Assembly (NCBI RefSeq): GCF_009696685.2
Contig: NZ_CP102355.1
Location: 248,001-312,000, forward strand
Source of the DNA: Paracoccus sp. SMMA_5_TC
Lineage (GTDB): Bacteria > Pseudomonadota > Alphaproteobacteria > Rhodobacterales > Rhodobacteraceae
Direction: 5' to 3'
Length of the DNA: 64,000 nt
Part shown: piece by piece, positions 34,794 through 44,563 of the stretch
How positions within the stretch are numbered: the first letter of the stretch is position 1
Layout: every line of letters starts with the position of its first letter
Made by a program: the position numbers and the translations under genes
The notes under the pieces: generated by a model
Database searches by the model: none
Seen by the model: only the letters and a program-made list of their open reading frames with translations
Told to the model about the DNA's origin: nothing

Positions 34794-37073
34794 ATGGAAG
34801 AACGCAGGCAGGACAACGCCAGGCAGGCAGCACTGGATTATCATGAATTCCCGCGCCCCGGTAAGCTGGAGGTGCGCGCGACCAAGCCACTTGCCAATGG
34901 CCGCGACCTCAGCCGTGCCTATTCCCCGGGCGTGGCCGAAGCCTGCCTGGAAATCAAGGCCGACCCGGACACCGCCGCGCGCTATACCGCCCGCGGCAAC
35001 CTGGTGGCGGTGGTCTCGAACGGCACCGCGGTGCTGGGCCTGGGCAATATCGGCGCGCTGGCGTCCAAGCCGGTGATGGAGGGCAAGGCCGTCCTGTTCA
35101 AGAAATTCGCCAATATCGACTGTTTCGACATCGAGGTGAACGAATCGAACCCTGAAAAGCTGGCCGATATCGTCTGCGCGCTGGAACCCAGCTTTGGCGC
35201 CATCAACCTTGAAGATATCAAGGCGCCCGACTGCTTCATCGTCGAAAAGATCTGCCGCGAGCGGATGAACATTCCGGTCTTTCACGATGACCAGCACGGC
35301 ACCGCCATTGTCGTCGGCGCCGCGGCGACCAATGCGCTGCACATCGCCGGCAAGAAGTTCGGGGACATCAAGGTGGTCTCGACCGGCGGCGGCGCGGCCG
35401 GCATCGCCTGCCTGAACATGCTGCTGAAGCTGGGCGTGCGGCGCGAAAACGTCTGGCTGTGCGACATCGCCGGCCTGGTTTATGAAGGCCGGACCGAGGA
35501 AATGACGCCGCAAAAGGCCGAATATGCGCAGAAATCGGACTTGCGCACCCTGGCCGAGGTGATCGAGGGCGCCGACCTGTTCCTGGGCCTGTCCGGTCCG
35601 GGCGTGCTGAAGCCCGAGATGGTGCAGAAGATGGCGCCGCGGCCGATCATCTTCGCCCTTGCCAACCCGACGCCCGAAATCCTGCCCGAGGATGCCCGCG
35701 CCGTCGCCCCCGACGCGATCATCGCCACCGGCCGGTCGGATTACCCCAACCAGGTCAACAACGTCCTGTGCTTTCCCTTCATCTTCCGCGGCGCACTGGA
35801 TGTCGGCGCGACCAGGATCAACGACGAAATGCAGCTGGCCTGCATCGAAGGCATCGCGGCGCTGGCGCGGGCGACCACCTCGGCCGAGGCCGCGATGGCC
35901 TATCGCGGCGAGACGCTGACCTTCGGCGCCGACTATCTGATCCCGAAACCCTTCGACCCGCGGCTGATCGGCGTGGTGTCGACCGCCGTGGCCCGCGCGG
36001 CGATGGAAACCGGCGTCGCCACCCGCCCGCTCGAGGACATCGACGCCTACAAGCGCAAGCTGGACGGCTCGGTTTTCCGCACGGCGATGATCATGCGCCC
36101 GGTGTTCGAGGCGGCCGCCACCGCCAAGCGCCGCATCGTCTTTGCCGAGGGCGAGGACGAGCGCGTGCTGCGCGCCGCCAACGCCATGCTGGAGGAAACG
36201 ACCGACACCCCGATCCTGATCGGCCGTCCCGAGGTGATCGAGATGCGGGCCGAACGTGCCGGCCTGCCGATCCGCCCGGGCCGCGACTTCGAGATCGTGA
36301 ACCCCGAAAACGACCCGCGCTATCGCGACTATTGGGGCACCTATCACGAGCTGATGGCCCGCGAGGGTGTGTCCCCCGACATCGCCCGCGCCATCATGCG
36401 CACCAACACCACCGCGATCGGGGCGGTCATGGTGCATCGCGAGGAAGCCGACAGCCTGATCTGCGGCACCTTCGGCCAGTTCAGCTGGCACCTGAACTAT
36501 GTCACGCAGATCCTGGCGCGCGACGGTCTGCGCCCGCACGGGGCACTGTCGCTGATGATTCTCGAGGATGGGCCGCTCTTCATCGCCGACACCCAGGTGC
36601 ACCACTCTCCGACGCCGGAACAGGTGGCCGAGGCTGCCATCGGCGCCGCGCGCCATGTCCGGCGCTTTGGCCTGGTGCCCAAGGTGGCGCTGTGCAGCCA
36701 TTCCCAGTTCGGCAACCTGGAAACGGAAACGGGGCGCAAGATGCGCGCGGCCATGCGCATTCTGGAAGAACGCAAGGTGGACTTCATCTTTGATGGCGAA
36801 ATGCATGTCGATTCCGCACTGGACCCCAGCATCCGCGAACGGCTGCTGCCCAATTCGCGCATCGAAGGTGCGGCGAACACGCTGATCTTCTCGGGAACCG
36901 ATTCAGCATCGGGCGTGCGCAACGCGCTGAAGCTGAAGGCGAACGGGCTTGAGGTCGGTCCCATCCTGATGGGCATGGGCAACCGTGCGCATATCGTTAC
37001 CCCATCGATCACCACCCGGGGCCTGCTGAACATGAGTGCGATCGCCGGCACCCCGGTCGGCCACTATCGCTGA
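34794..37073 (+). CDS. maeB: NADP-dependent malic enzyme with C-terminal phosphotransacetylase-like domain
   Basis: A 759-residue MaeB-type malic enzyme: malate plus NADP+ to pyruvate, CO2 and NADPH. Residues about 1-430 form the catalytic part ([30 protein letters not shown]-like [13 protein letters not shown]). Residues about 440-759 are a phosphotransacetylase-like domain ([16 protein letters not shown] to the end), which in this class is regulatory, responding to acetyl-CoA, rather than a working transacetylase. A strong GAGGAGAGG site precedes ATG 34794. Monocistronic by position; prpE follows after 228 bases. Confidence 0.95.
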   Translation: MEERRQDNARQAALDYHEFPRPGKLEVRATKPLANGRDLSRAYSPGVAEACLEIKADPDTAARYTARGNLVAVVSNGTAVLGLGNIGALASKPVMEGKAVLFKKFANIDCFDIEVNESNPEKLADIVCALEPSFGAINLEDIKAPDCFIVEKICRERMNIPVFHDDQHGTAIVVGAAATNALHIAGKKFGDIKVVSTGGGAAGIACLNMLLKLGVRRENVWLCDIAGLVYEGRTEEMTPQKAEYAQKSDLRTLAEVIEGADLFLGLSGPGVLKPEMVQKMAPRPIIFALANPTPEILPEDARAVAPDAIIATGRSDYPNQVNNVLCFPFIFRGALDVGATRINDEMQLACIEGIAALARATTSAEAAMAYRGETLTFGADYLIPKPFDPRLIGVVSTAVARAAMETGVATRPLEDIDAYKRKLDGSVFRTAMIMRPVFEAAATAKRRIVFAEGEDERVLRAANAMLEETTDTPILIGRPEVIEMRAERAGLPIRPGRDFEIVNPENDPRYRDYWGTYHELMAREGVSPDIARAIMRTNTTAIGAVMVHREEADSLICGTFGQFSWHLNYVTQILARDGLRPHGALSLMILEDGPLFIADTQVHHSPTPEQVAEAAIGAARHVRRFGLVPKVALCSHSQFGNLETETGRKMRAAMRILEERKVDFIFDGEMHVDSALDPSIRERLLPNSRIEGAANTLIFSGTDSASGVRNALKLKANGLEVGPILMGMGNRAHIVTPSITTRGLLNMSAIAGTPVGHYR

Positions 37074-37115
37074 TCCAGGCCGATTCGTCCCTGCGTGGGG
37101 CGGATTGGCGCTGCA

Positions 37116-37205
37116 TTTGCAAAATGCCGCGCCATTCCGACGGCCGCCGCAAAGCGCGCACGAGTTTGCAAAACTTTTTGTGTCGCCCAGGGTGGTTATG
37201 CAAAT
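37116..37205 (+). promoter_or_regulatory. TTTGCAAA operator-like sites upstream of prpE (ScfR/PccR type)
   Basis: Two exact TTTGCAAA palindromes (37116-37123 and 37165-37172) and a third related site ATGCAAAT (37198-37205) lie within 190 bases of the prpE start. The second is followed four bases later by TTTGTGTC, giving a TTTGCAAA-N4-TTTG arrangement. From memory, this pattern is the site of PccR-like short-chain fatty acyl-CoA regulators in Rhodobacter. The region is also more AT-rich than its surroundings. Confidence 0.55.
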
Positions 37206-37301
37206 TTCCCCGGGGCCTGCCTTGACTGTGGGCGGTAACATGCTTGCCGCCCCCCTGCTCCGCTGCCTAAACCCGGTGCATGACCTTGGGGGGAGGGCAC
37301 G

Positions 37302-39218
37302 ATGCGCTACAGTGAAATCTATTCCGCCTGGCAAAAGGATCCTGAAGGCTTCTGGATGCAGGCAGCCGAGGCGATCGATTGGGTGCGCAAGCCCAGCCGC
37401 GCGCTCAGCGATGACCGTGCCCCCTTCTACGAATGGTTCGCTGACGGGTTGGTCAATGCCTGCTGGAACGCGGTCGACCGCCACGTGCTGGCCGGCCGCG
37501 GCGATCAGGTCGCGATCATGCATGAAAGCGCGATCACGCTGTCCAGCAAGGGCATCACCTATCGCCAGTTGCAGGATCGCGTCGCCCGTCTGGCCGGGGC
37601 GCTGCGGGCGCAGGGCATCGAAGCAGGCGACCGCGTCATCATCTACATGCCGATGGTGCCCGAGGCGCTCGAGGCGATGCTGGCCTGCGCCCGACTGGGG
37701 GCGATCCATTCGGTGGTCTTTGGCGGTTTTGCCGCGAACGAGCTGGCGGTGCGCATCGACGATTGCCAGCCCAAGGCGGTGATCGCCGCCTCTTGCGGGC
37801 TGGAACCGAACCGGGTGGTCGCCTACAAGCCGCTGCTGGACGCGGCCATCGACATGGCTCGGCACAAACCGGATTTCTGCGTCATCTTTCAGCGCGAACA
37901 GGCCCAGGCCGAGATGACACCCGGCCGCGACCTGGACTGGCACCGGTTTCAGGACGGTGCCCAGCCGGCGGACTGCGTGCCGGTGCCGGGCACGCATCCG
38001 GCCTATATCCTTTACACTTCCGGCACCACCGGCCAGCCCAAGGGCGTGGTGCGCGCCACCGCCGGCAATCTGGTCGCGCTGCAATGGTCGATGACCAACA
38101 TCTACAACATCCATGCGGGCGACCGCTTCTGGGCGGCCTCGGATGTGGGCTGGGTCGTGGGCCACAGCTACATCTGCTATGGTCCGCTGATTGCCGGCGC
38201 CACCACCATCGTGTTCGAGGGCAAGCCCGTGGGCACGCCGCATCCGGGCGTGTTCTGGCGCATCATCCAGAACCACCGCGTCAAGAGCTTCTTCACCGCG
38301 CCCACCGCGCTGCGCGCAATCCGGCGCGAGGATCCCGACGGCGCCTGGATCCGCCGCTACAAGCTGCACGAATTGCAGGCCCTGTTCCTGGCCGGCGAAC
38401 GCGCCGATCCCGACACCGTCGCCTGGGCGCAGCAGCACCTGGGCGTGCCGGTGGTCGATCACTGGTGGCAGACCGAAACCGGCTGGGCCATCGCGGCCAA
38501 CCCCATCGGCATCGAGATCCTGCCAACGAAACCCGGCAGCCCCTCGGTTCCGATGCCGGGCTATGACGTGCAGGTGCTGGACGAAGGCGGCAACCCGGTG
38601 CCGCCGGGCACGCTGGGGGCAATCGCCATCCGCCTGCCGATGCCGCCCGGCACCTTGCCGACGCTGTGGAATGCCGATGACCGCTTTCGCAAGAGTTATC
38701 TGGAGCATTTCCCCGGCTATTACGAAACCGGCGACGCCGGCTACATGGACGAGGACGGCTATCTTTACATCATGGCCCGCACGGATGACGTGATCAACGT
38801 CGCCGGCCACCGCCTGTCCACCGGCGCGATGGAGGAGGTGCTGGCCAGTCATCCGGCGGTGGCGGAATGCGCGGTGATCGGCGTGGCGGATGCGCTCAAG
38901 GGGCAGGCACCGCTGGGCTTTCTGTGTCTGAAGGCGGGCGTTGATACCCCGCATGAGCAGATCGTCGCCGAGGTGGTGGCGATGGTGCGCGATCGCATAG
39001 GTCCGGTTGCAGCCTTTCGCCAGGCCTGCGTCGTGGATCGCCTGCCCAAGACGCGCTCGGGCAAGATCCTGCGCGCCACCATGGCCCGAATCGCGGACGG
39101 TGACGAGTTCAAGATGCCCGCCACCATCGAGGATCCCGCCGTCCTTGACGACATCCGTCAGGCGCTGGCGGGTCTGGGTTATCCGACCGCGGATCGGCGG
39201 CCCGGGGATCAGACCTAG
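37302..39218 (+). CDS. prpE: Propionyl-CoA synthetase (AMP-forming)
   Basis: A 638-residue acyl-CoA synthetase of the ANL family: propionate, ATP and CoA to propionyl-CoA. The start [22 protein letters not shown] is typical of PrpE. Core motifs are [28 protein letters not shown] and [15 protein letters not shown]. The regulatory lysine is Lys588 in [11 protein letters not shown], the acetylation/propionylation site in the family. A GGGAGGG site precedes the ATG. Acetate or acrylate side activity is possible. Upstream TTTGCAAA sites suggest induction by short-chain acyl-CoA. The stop shares CTAG with convergent aroA. Confidence 0.93.
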   Translation: MRYSEIYSAWQKDPEGFWMQAAEAIDWVRKPSRALSDDRAPFYEWFADGLVNACWNAVDRHVLAGRGDQVAIMHESAITLSSKGITYRQLQDRVARLAGALRAQGIEAGDRVIIYMPMVPEALEAMLACARLGAIHSVVFGGFAANELAVRIDDCQPKAVIAASCGLEPNRVVAYKPLLDAAIDMARHKPDFCVIFQREQAQAEMTPGRDLDWHRFQDGAQPADCVPVPGTHPAYILYTSGTTGQPKGVVRATAGNLVALQWSMTNIYNIHAGDRFWAASDVGWVVGHSYICYGPLIAGATTIVFEGKPVGTPHPGVFWRIIQNHRVKSFFTAPTALRAIRREDPDGAWIRRYKLHELQALFLAGERADPDTVAWAQQHLGVPVVDHWWQTETGWAIAANPIGIEILPTKPGSPSVPMPGYDVQVLDEGGNPVPPGTLGAIAIRLPMPPGTLPTLWNADDRFRKSYLEHFPGYYETGDAGYMDEDGYLYIMARTDDVINVAGHRLSTGAMEEVLASHPAVAECAVIGVADALKGQAPLGFLCLKAGVDTPHEQIVAEVVAMVRDRIGPVAAFRQACVVDRLPKTRSGKILRATMARIADGDEFKMPATIEDPAVLDDIRQALAGLGYPTADRRPGDQT

Positions 39219-40546
39219 CCGATCTGCGCCCCCAGCCCCCGCATCAACGGCAGGAAATCGGGGAAAGAGGTGGCGATGGGTCCGGCATCGTCAACCGTGA
39301 TTGGCCGCTGCGCCGCCAGCCCTGCCACCAGGAAGGACATCGCGATGCGGTGATCCAGATGCGTGGCCACGGTGGCGCCCCCAGCCAGCCCCTGCCCGCC
39401 CTGCACGGTCATGCTGTCCTGCGTCGATGAGACCCGGGCGCCGTTGGCGATCAGCCCCGCCTCCATCGCGGCGATGCGGTCGCTTTCCTTGACCCGCAGC
39501 TCATGCACGCCCTGCATCACCGTGGGGCCATCGGCAAAGGCGGCGATAACCGACAGGATCGGAAATTCGTCGATCATGCTGGCGGCGCGTTCGGGCGGCA
39601 CTGTCACGCCGCGCAGCGGACCGTGGGTGACCACCAGATCGGCCACCGGCTCGCCCCCCTCATCACGGGGATTCTCGAAACGGATATCGGCGCCCATTTC
39701 CAGCAGCGTGACATAAAGCCCGTCGCGGGTCGGGTTGCGGCTGACGCCCGGCACCCGCAGCTGCGAGCCCGGCACGATCAGCGCCGCCGCCACCGGAAAG
39801 GCCGCGCTGGAGGGGTCGCGCGGCACCGAAATCGGCTGGGGCACCAGTTCGGGGCGCCCGGTCAGGGTAATGACATGGCCCTCGTCGGTCTGCTCGCAAC
39901 GGATCTGCGCACCAAAGCCGGCCAGCATCCGTTCAGTATGGTCCCGAGTCGGTTCGGATTCGATCACCACCGTTTCGCCGGGCGCATTCAGCCCGGCCAG
40001 CAACAGCGCAGACTTGATCTGCGCGCTGGCAACCGGGGTCCGGTAGCGGATCGGGACCGGCTCGGCCGCGCCCTGGATGGTGACCGGCAGCCGCTTGCCT
40101 TCGCGCGCCGTCACCGTGCAGCCGAACAGTTCCAGCGGATCGGTAACCCGTCCCATCGGGCGCCGCGACAGGCTGGCATCGCCGGTAAAGGTGGCGGTGA
40201 TCGGGGTGGTGGCCATCGCGCCCATGATCAGGCGCACCCCGGTGCCGGAATTGCCGCAATCGATCACCGACTCGGGTTCGGCAAAGCCGCCGACACCCAC
40301 CCCGTTGACCTTCCACTCGCCCGGGCCAAGCCTTTCCACCCTGGCGCCGAAGGCCTGCATGGCCTTGGCGGTGTCCAGCACGTCCTGCCCCTCGAGCAGG
40401 CCGGTGATATGGGTTTCGCCCACCGCCAGCGCCCCCAGGATCAGGGCGCGGTGACTGATCGACTTGTCGCCCGGCACCGCCGCCTCGCCCGTCAACGGAC
40501 CCGAGCGGCGCGCGGTCATCGGAAGCGGTTCGGCGGAATGTGACAT
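39215..40546 (-). CDS. aroA: EPSP synthase (3-phosphoshikimate 1-carboxyvinyltransferase), class II-like
   Basis: A 443-residue EPSP synthase of the shikimate pathway. It carries the four motifs used to define class II (CP4-like) enzymes: GDKS (26-29), SAQIK (174-178), RDHTE (201-205) and NPTR. The active-site loop reads GNSGTG with Gly101 where, from memory, CP4 has alanine (GNAATG). ATG 40546 is chosen for the family start and its GGGGG site. It follows trmB after 57 bases on the same strand and ends in a CTAG shared with prpE. Confidence 0.95.
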   Translation of the reverse strand: MSHSAEPLPMTARRSGPLTGEAAVPGDKSISHRALILGALAVGETHITGLLEGQDVLDTAKAMQAFGARVERLGPGEWKVNGVGVGGFAEPESVIDCGNSGTGVRLIMGAMATTPITATFTGDASLSRRPMGRVTDPLELFGCTVTAREGKRLPVTIQGAAEPVPIRYRTPVASAQIKSALLLAGLNAPGETVVIESEPTRDHTERMLAGFGAQIRCEQTDEGHVITLTGRPELVPQPISVPRDPSSAAFPVAAALIVPGSQLRVPGVSRNPTRDGLYVTLLEMGADIRFENPRDEGGEPVADLVVTHGPLRGVTVPPERAASMIDEFPILSVIAAFADGPTVMQGVHELRVKESDRIAAMEAGLIANGARVSSTQDSMTVQGGQGLAGGATVATHLDHRIAMSFLVAGLAAQRPITVDDAGPIATSFPDFLPLMRGLGAQIG

Positions 40547-40603
40547 CGGGGCCCCCTGCTGCTTGTCGCGCAAGGTGATAGCGGTCACGCAGGGGCTATG
40601 CAA

Positions 40604-41317
40604 TCAACCCTGACGCCGAAAGGTGACGTAATGCGGCACCCGACCCTCGCGCAGGGCCTTTTGTTCATAGCGTGTGCTCAGCCAGTCATCCCAGGGCCGC
40701 GGTCCCTGATCGATCAGGTCGAAACCCGCAGGCGGCACCTCTTCCAGAGTCTGCCGCACGTAATCGGGAATGTCGGTGGCCACGCGAAATTCGGCACGCG
40801 GCCTCAGCACCCGTGCCAGCGGGATCAGATGTTCGGGCGTGACAAAGCGGCGGCGGTGATGGCGCGCCTTGGGCCAGGGATCGGGATAGTTCAGAAACGC
40901 CTTGCTGATCGAGGCATCGGGCAGCACATCCATCAGGTCGCGCGCGTCCCCCGGATGCACGCTGACATTGCTGACGCCGGCCGTTCGGATCTTGCCCAGC
41001 AGCATGGCCACGCCGTTGATGAAGGGTTCGCAGCCGATGATGCCGACATCCGGATAGCGGGCGGCCATATGCACCATGTGCTCGCCCCCGCCAAAGCCAA
41101 TCTCCAGCCAGACGGGGCGATCATCGCCAAAGATCGCGGCAGGGTCGATCGGCAGGCGCTGGGGATTTTCCTGAACGGTGATGCCGCGCGGGCGCAGATC
41201 GCCCAGATCCTCGGACAGATAGCCCTTTTGCGACTGGCGCAGGGTCTTGCCATGGCGCCGGCCATAGAAGTTGCGGCGCGGCGGGTTTGGGTCGAAAGAG
41301 GTCTTGCTGTCATTCAT
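40604..41317 (-). CDS. trmB: tRNA (guanine-N7-)-methyltransferase
   Basis: A 237-residue TrmB that makes m7G46 in tRNA. The basic N-terminus contains FYGRRHGKTLRQSQK, the SAM motif is LEIGFGGGEHM, and the family signature is NYPDPWPKARHHRRRF. The C-terminus contains STRYEQKALREGR. It is a little longer than the E. coli type because of the N-terminal extension usual in alphaproteobacteria. It lies 36 bases after rnj, on the same strand. Confidence 0.95.
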   Translation of the reverse strand: MNDSKTSFDPNPPRRNFYGRRHGKTLRQSQKGYLSEDLGDLRPRGITVQENPQRLPIDPAAIFGDDRPVWLEIGFGGGEHMVHMAARYPDVGIIGCEPFINGVAMLLGKIRTAGVSNVSVHPGDARDLMDVLPDASISKAFLNYPDPWPKARHHRRRFVTPEHLIPLARVLRPRAEFRVATDIPDYVRQTLEEVPPAGFDLIDQGPRPWDDWLSTRYEQKALREGRVPHYVTFRRQG

Positions 41318-41353
41318 GCGGGGGCTTTGCCGCGCCCCCGCCGCAAGGTCAAG

Positions 41354-43030
41354 TCATTCCGCCGCAAGTCGCGAAATGATCACGGTCACCTCGGGTTTCT
41401 TGCCGATTTCGTCCATGGCGACCTGACGGGTCAGCCGGCGGATTGCCTCTTCAAAACGGTCGTCATCCATGACCGTGCGGTCATCGGCCCGTTCCAGCAG
41501 GTCGGCCAGCTCATCCTCGATCCGGTTGGCCAGCGGCGCGCCGCTGCGGCCCTTTTCCGGCAGGCCCATCAGCTCGACCCAGGCATCGGGCAGCGGGCTG
41601 TCGTCCTCGTCCACGATGACCGAGACGATGACATGGCCGTTCAACGCCATGCGGATGCGGTCGCGCACCACCCCGTCCATGGCGCCGATCAGCACCGAGC
41701 CATCCAGATACAGCCGTCCGGTTTCGATGCGGTCGACCACGCGGGGCGCATCGCCGCCGATATCCAGCATGGTGCCGTTGGTCGCCACGGCCGTGGCAAT
41801 GCCGCGCGCCTCGGCCAGCTTGGCATGTTCGCGCAGATGCATGTGTTCGCCATGCATCGGGATGACGATCTGCGGTTTCAGCAATTCGTGGACCGCCTCG
41901 ATGTCGGGGCGGTTGGCGTGGCCCGAGACGTGATAGGTGCCGTCATCGGCGTCGTAAAGATCGACGCCCATTTCGCTCAGCGCGTTCATCACCCGGATCA
42001 CGCCGCGTTCGTTGCCGGGAATGGTGCGCGAACTGAACAGGAAGCTGTCGCCCTCCTTCAGTTCGATGCCCAGATAGCGGCCGCGCGCCAGCTGGGCGCT
42101 GGCGGCACGGCGTTCGCCCTGGCTGCCGGTGACGATCAGCATGACCTTGTTGCGCGGCAGATCTGCGGCCTCTTCGGGGCTGATGACCTGCGGAAAGCTG
42201 GTCAATATGCCGGCCTCGATCGCGGTGGTCACCATGCGACGCATGGCGCGGCCCAGCAGGCAGATCTTGCGCCCGGCGGCGATGCCGGCCTCGGCCAGGG
42301 TCTTGAGCCGCGCGATGTTGCTGGCGAACGTGGTCGCCACAACCATCTGCGGCTGCGCCATCACGAAATCCAGCAGGGGATTTGCCAGGATCGACTCAGA
42401 CCGGCCGGGGTGGGTGGAAAACACATTGGTCGAATCGCAGGTCAGAACCTTGATCCCCTGCCCCTCCTGCGCGATGTCATGCCACAGGATCGGGTCGAAG
42501 GCTTCGCCCACCACCGGGGTGCCGTCCAGCTTGAAATCGCCCGTATGCACGATGCGCCCGGCGGGCGTGTCGATCACCAGGGCCGAGCTTTCCGGGATGG
42601 AATGGCTGACCGGCACGAATTGCACCTGGAACGGGCCGGCGCTGACCACCTCGGGGCGCGGGGCATGGATATGCAGCTGATCGACGGGTTGGCCGGCCTC
42701 TTCCAGCTTCAGCCGGGCCAGAGCGCCGGTAAAGCGGCGGCAATGGATCGGTTTTTGCAACCTGTGCCACAGCAGTCCCAGCGCGCCGACGTGATCTTCG
42801 TGACCATGGGTGATGAAGATGGCCTCGATCCGGTCGCGGTTCTGTTCCAGCCAGCCGATGTCGGCCAGAATCAGATCGATGCCCGGCGCGCTGTCCATGT
42901 CGCCGAAGGTCACCCCCAGGTCGACGACGATCAGCCGTTCGCGGCCCGGCTCGCCATAGCCATAGACATAGGCATTCATGCCGATTTCGCCCGCGCCGCC
43001 CAGCGGCAGATAGATCAGGCGCTCAGCCAT
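41354..43030 (-). CDS. rnj: Ribonuclease J
   Basis: A 558-residue metallo-beta-lactamase/beta-CASP ribonuclease with 5'-3' exonuclease (and possible endonuclease) activity in mRNA decay and rRNA maturation. Motif 2 is THGHEDH (74-80). VVHTGDFKLD-like IVHTGDFKLD, VTGSQGERRAA and the beta-CASP HGEHMHLREH follow; a C-terminal domain ends the protein. ATG 43030 overlaps the coaX stop by eight bases, so it belongs to the tail of the nuo-birA-coaX transcription unit. Its use beside RNase E is normal for this group. Confidence 0.94.
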   Translation of the reverse strand: MAERLIYLPLGGAGEIGMNAYVYGYGEPGRERLIVVDLGVTFGDMDSAPGIDLILADIGWLEQNRDRIEAIFITHGHEDHVGALGLLWHRLQKPIHCRRFTGALARLKLEEAGQPVDQLHIHAPRPEVVSAGPFQVQFVPVSHSIPESSALVIDTPAGRIVHTGDFKLDGTPVVGEAFDPILWHDIAQEGQGIKVLTCDSTNVFSTHPGRSESILANPLLDFVMAQPQMVVATTFASNIARLKTLAEAGIAAGRKICLLGRAMRRMVTTAIEAGILTSFPQVISPEEAADLPRNKVMLIVTGSQGERRAASAQLARGRYLGIELKEGDSFLFSSRTIPGNERGVIRVMNALSEMGVDLYDADDGTYHVSGHANRPDIEAVHELLKPQIVIPMHGEHMHLREHAKLAEARGIATAVATNGTMLDIGGDAPRVVDRIETGRLYLDGSVLIGAMDGVVRDRIRMALNGHVIVSVIVDEDDSPLPDAWVELMGLPEKGRSGAPLANRIEDELADLLERADDRTVMDDDRFEEAIRRLTRQVAMDEIGKKPEVTVIISRLAAE

Positions 43031-43802
43031 TGCCCATCTCCTTGTTGTAGTCATGGATCAGACGCAGGCCGTGGATGGTCAGGTCATCCTCGATGGCGTC
43101 AAACAGATCAAACCCCTGATCGAATAACGGCGCAAGCCCGCCGGTGGCAATCACCTTCATCGGCCGGCCGCGTTCCTCGCGGATCTTGTCCACGATCCCC
43201 TGCACCAGGCCGATATATCCCCAGTAAATCCCTGACTGGATGCAGGCGACGGTATTGGTGCCGATGACCTTGCCCGGCATGGTCACATCCACATGCGGCA
43301 GGCTGGCCGCGCCCATGTGCAGCGCCTCGAGCGACAGGTTCACGCCGGGGGCAATGACACCGCCGACATAGGCGCCATCGGTATCGACCACGTCAAATGT
43401 GGTCGCGGTGCCGAAATCGACCACGATCAGGTCCGGGCCGTGACGATCAAAGGCGCCGACGGTGTTCACCAACCGGTCCGGGCCGACGACAGTGCCGAAA
43501 TCGACCCGGGGTGCCACCGGCAGCAGGCAGTCGGGCTTGCCCACCACCAGCGGGCGGGTGTCGAAATAGCGATTGCACAGCACCCGCAGGTTGAACACCA
43601 CCCGCGGCGCGGTCGAGCTGATGATGCAGTCGGTGATGTGCAGGTCCAGCCGCTGCAGCGCGATCAGCGACGAAAGCCAGACGAAATATTCGTCCGCCGT
43701 ACGCCGGTGATCGGTAGAGATGCGCCACATCCCTGCGATCTTGCTGCCATCCCAGACCGAGAACACGGTGTTGGTATTGCCGGTGTCGATGCACAATAGC
43801 AT
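43023..43802 (-). CDS. coaX: Type III pantothenate kinase
   Basis: A 259-residue CoaX: pantothenate to 4'-phosphopantothenate, the first step of CoA synthesis, by the type III (ASKHA-fold, K+-dependent) enzyme. The start MLLCIDTGNTNTVFSVW holds the phosphate-1 motif, followed by VVDFGTATTFDVVD and KVIATGGLAPLF. It starts two bases after the birA stop and overlaps rnj by eight bases. The coaX-birA association is common because both lie in the tail of the nuo operon in this group. Confidence 0.95.
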   Translation of the reverse strand: MLLCIDTGNTNTVFSVWDGSKIAGMWRISTDHRRTADEYFVWLSSLIALQRLDLHITDCIISSTAPRVVFNLRVLCNRYFDTRPLVVGKPDCLLPVAPRVDFGTVVGPDRLVNTVGAFDRHGPDLIVVDFGTATTFDVVDTDGAYVGGVIAPGVNLSLEALHMGAASLPHVDVTMPGKVIGTNTVACIQSGIYWGYIGLVQGIVDKIREERGRPMKVIATGGLAPLFDQGFDLFDAIEDDLTIHGLRLIHDYNKEMGNG

Positions 43803-43804
43803 GG

Positions 43805-44563
43805 CTAGCCCTCGAAAAAGACGTCGGCGGCGGGGATGGTCTGGCGACCGGCGGCGCTGCGCAGGATCAGCGCACCGGCATCGTCGATGCCCTCGAAGAT
43901 GCCGCGCGCCTCGGCAGTGCCGGTGCGCGCGACGATGGTTTCGCCCAGACGCGCGGCCCGCGCGAGCCACGCGTTGCGGATCGGTCCAAAGCCATAGGCC
44001 TGCAATTGCCCTTGCCACTCGGCAAAGGCGGGGGCCAGCAGATCCAGGAAATCCTCGGGGGCGACGGCATGGCCGGTTTCGCCCAGCACCGAAACGGGGG
44101 TCAGGGCGCCCGGCTCGACGGCATCGGCGGCAGGCGCCGCCGCCAGGTTAACGCCAATGCCCACCGCGACCGCCTGCACCTGACCGCCGGGGCCCGCGCT
44201 TTCCAGCAGGATCCCCGCGACCTTGCCAGCATTCAGCAGCACGTCATTGGGCCATTTGATCGACAGCCGCGCCGCCGGCCCGCAACAGGCCGACAGCGCA
44301 TCGTGTAACGCCAGGGCAGCAACAAAGGACAACTGGGCCGCCACCAGGGCACCGCCCGGTGGTCGGGTCAGCAGGCTGGCGGCAAAATTTCCCGCAGGCA
44401 TTTCCCAACCGCGCCCACGCCGGCCGCGGCCGGCCAGCTGCTCGCGCGCCATGATCCAGGTGGGGCCGCTGAGCGACGGCGCCAGGCGCAGGGCCTCGGC
44501 ATTGGTGCTGTCGGTGCGCGCCAGGATGTGGCGCGCCACCCCTTGCGGCCAGCCGTCACTCAC
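43805..44563 (-). CDS. birA: Biotin-[acetyl-CoA carboxylase] ligase, HTH-less (group I)
   Basis: A 252-residue biotin protein ligase. Biotinyl-AMP binding motifs are [16 protein letters not shown] and [10 protein letters not shown], followed by KVAGILLES. There is no N-terminal DNA-binding domain, so it is a ligase without repressor function. ATG overlaps the nuoN stop by eight bases. From memory, birA also follows nqo14 in the Paracoccus denitrificans cluster, which supports the assignment. Confidence 0.94.
   Translation of the reverse strand: MSDGWPQGVARHILARTDSTNAEALRLAPSLSGPTWIMAREQLAGRGRRGRGWEMPAGNFAASLLTRPPGGALVAAQLSFVAALALHDALSACCGPAARLSIKWPNDVLLNAGKVAGILLESAGPGGQVQAVAVGIGVNLAAAPAADAVEPGALTPVSVLGETGHAVAPEDFLDLLAPAFAEWQGQLQAYGFGPIRNAWLARAARLGETIVARTGTAEARGIFEGIDDAGALILRSAAGRQTIPAADVFFEG

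Noticed and set aside
32952..36806. A 1284-codon minus-strand frame running through maeB
   Set aside because: Only the deoA part (32952-34241) is real. The rest is antisense to a well-supported malic enzyme gene and has the biased composition of GC-rich shadow frames.
36903..38954. A 683-codon minus-strand frame antisense to prpE
   Set aside because: prpE has clear ANL motifs over this region; the antisense frame has none.
40598..43267. An 889-codon plus-strand frame antisense to trmB, rnj and coaX
   Set aside because: No ribosome site or motif, and it is fully opposed by recognisable genes.
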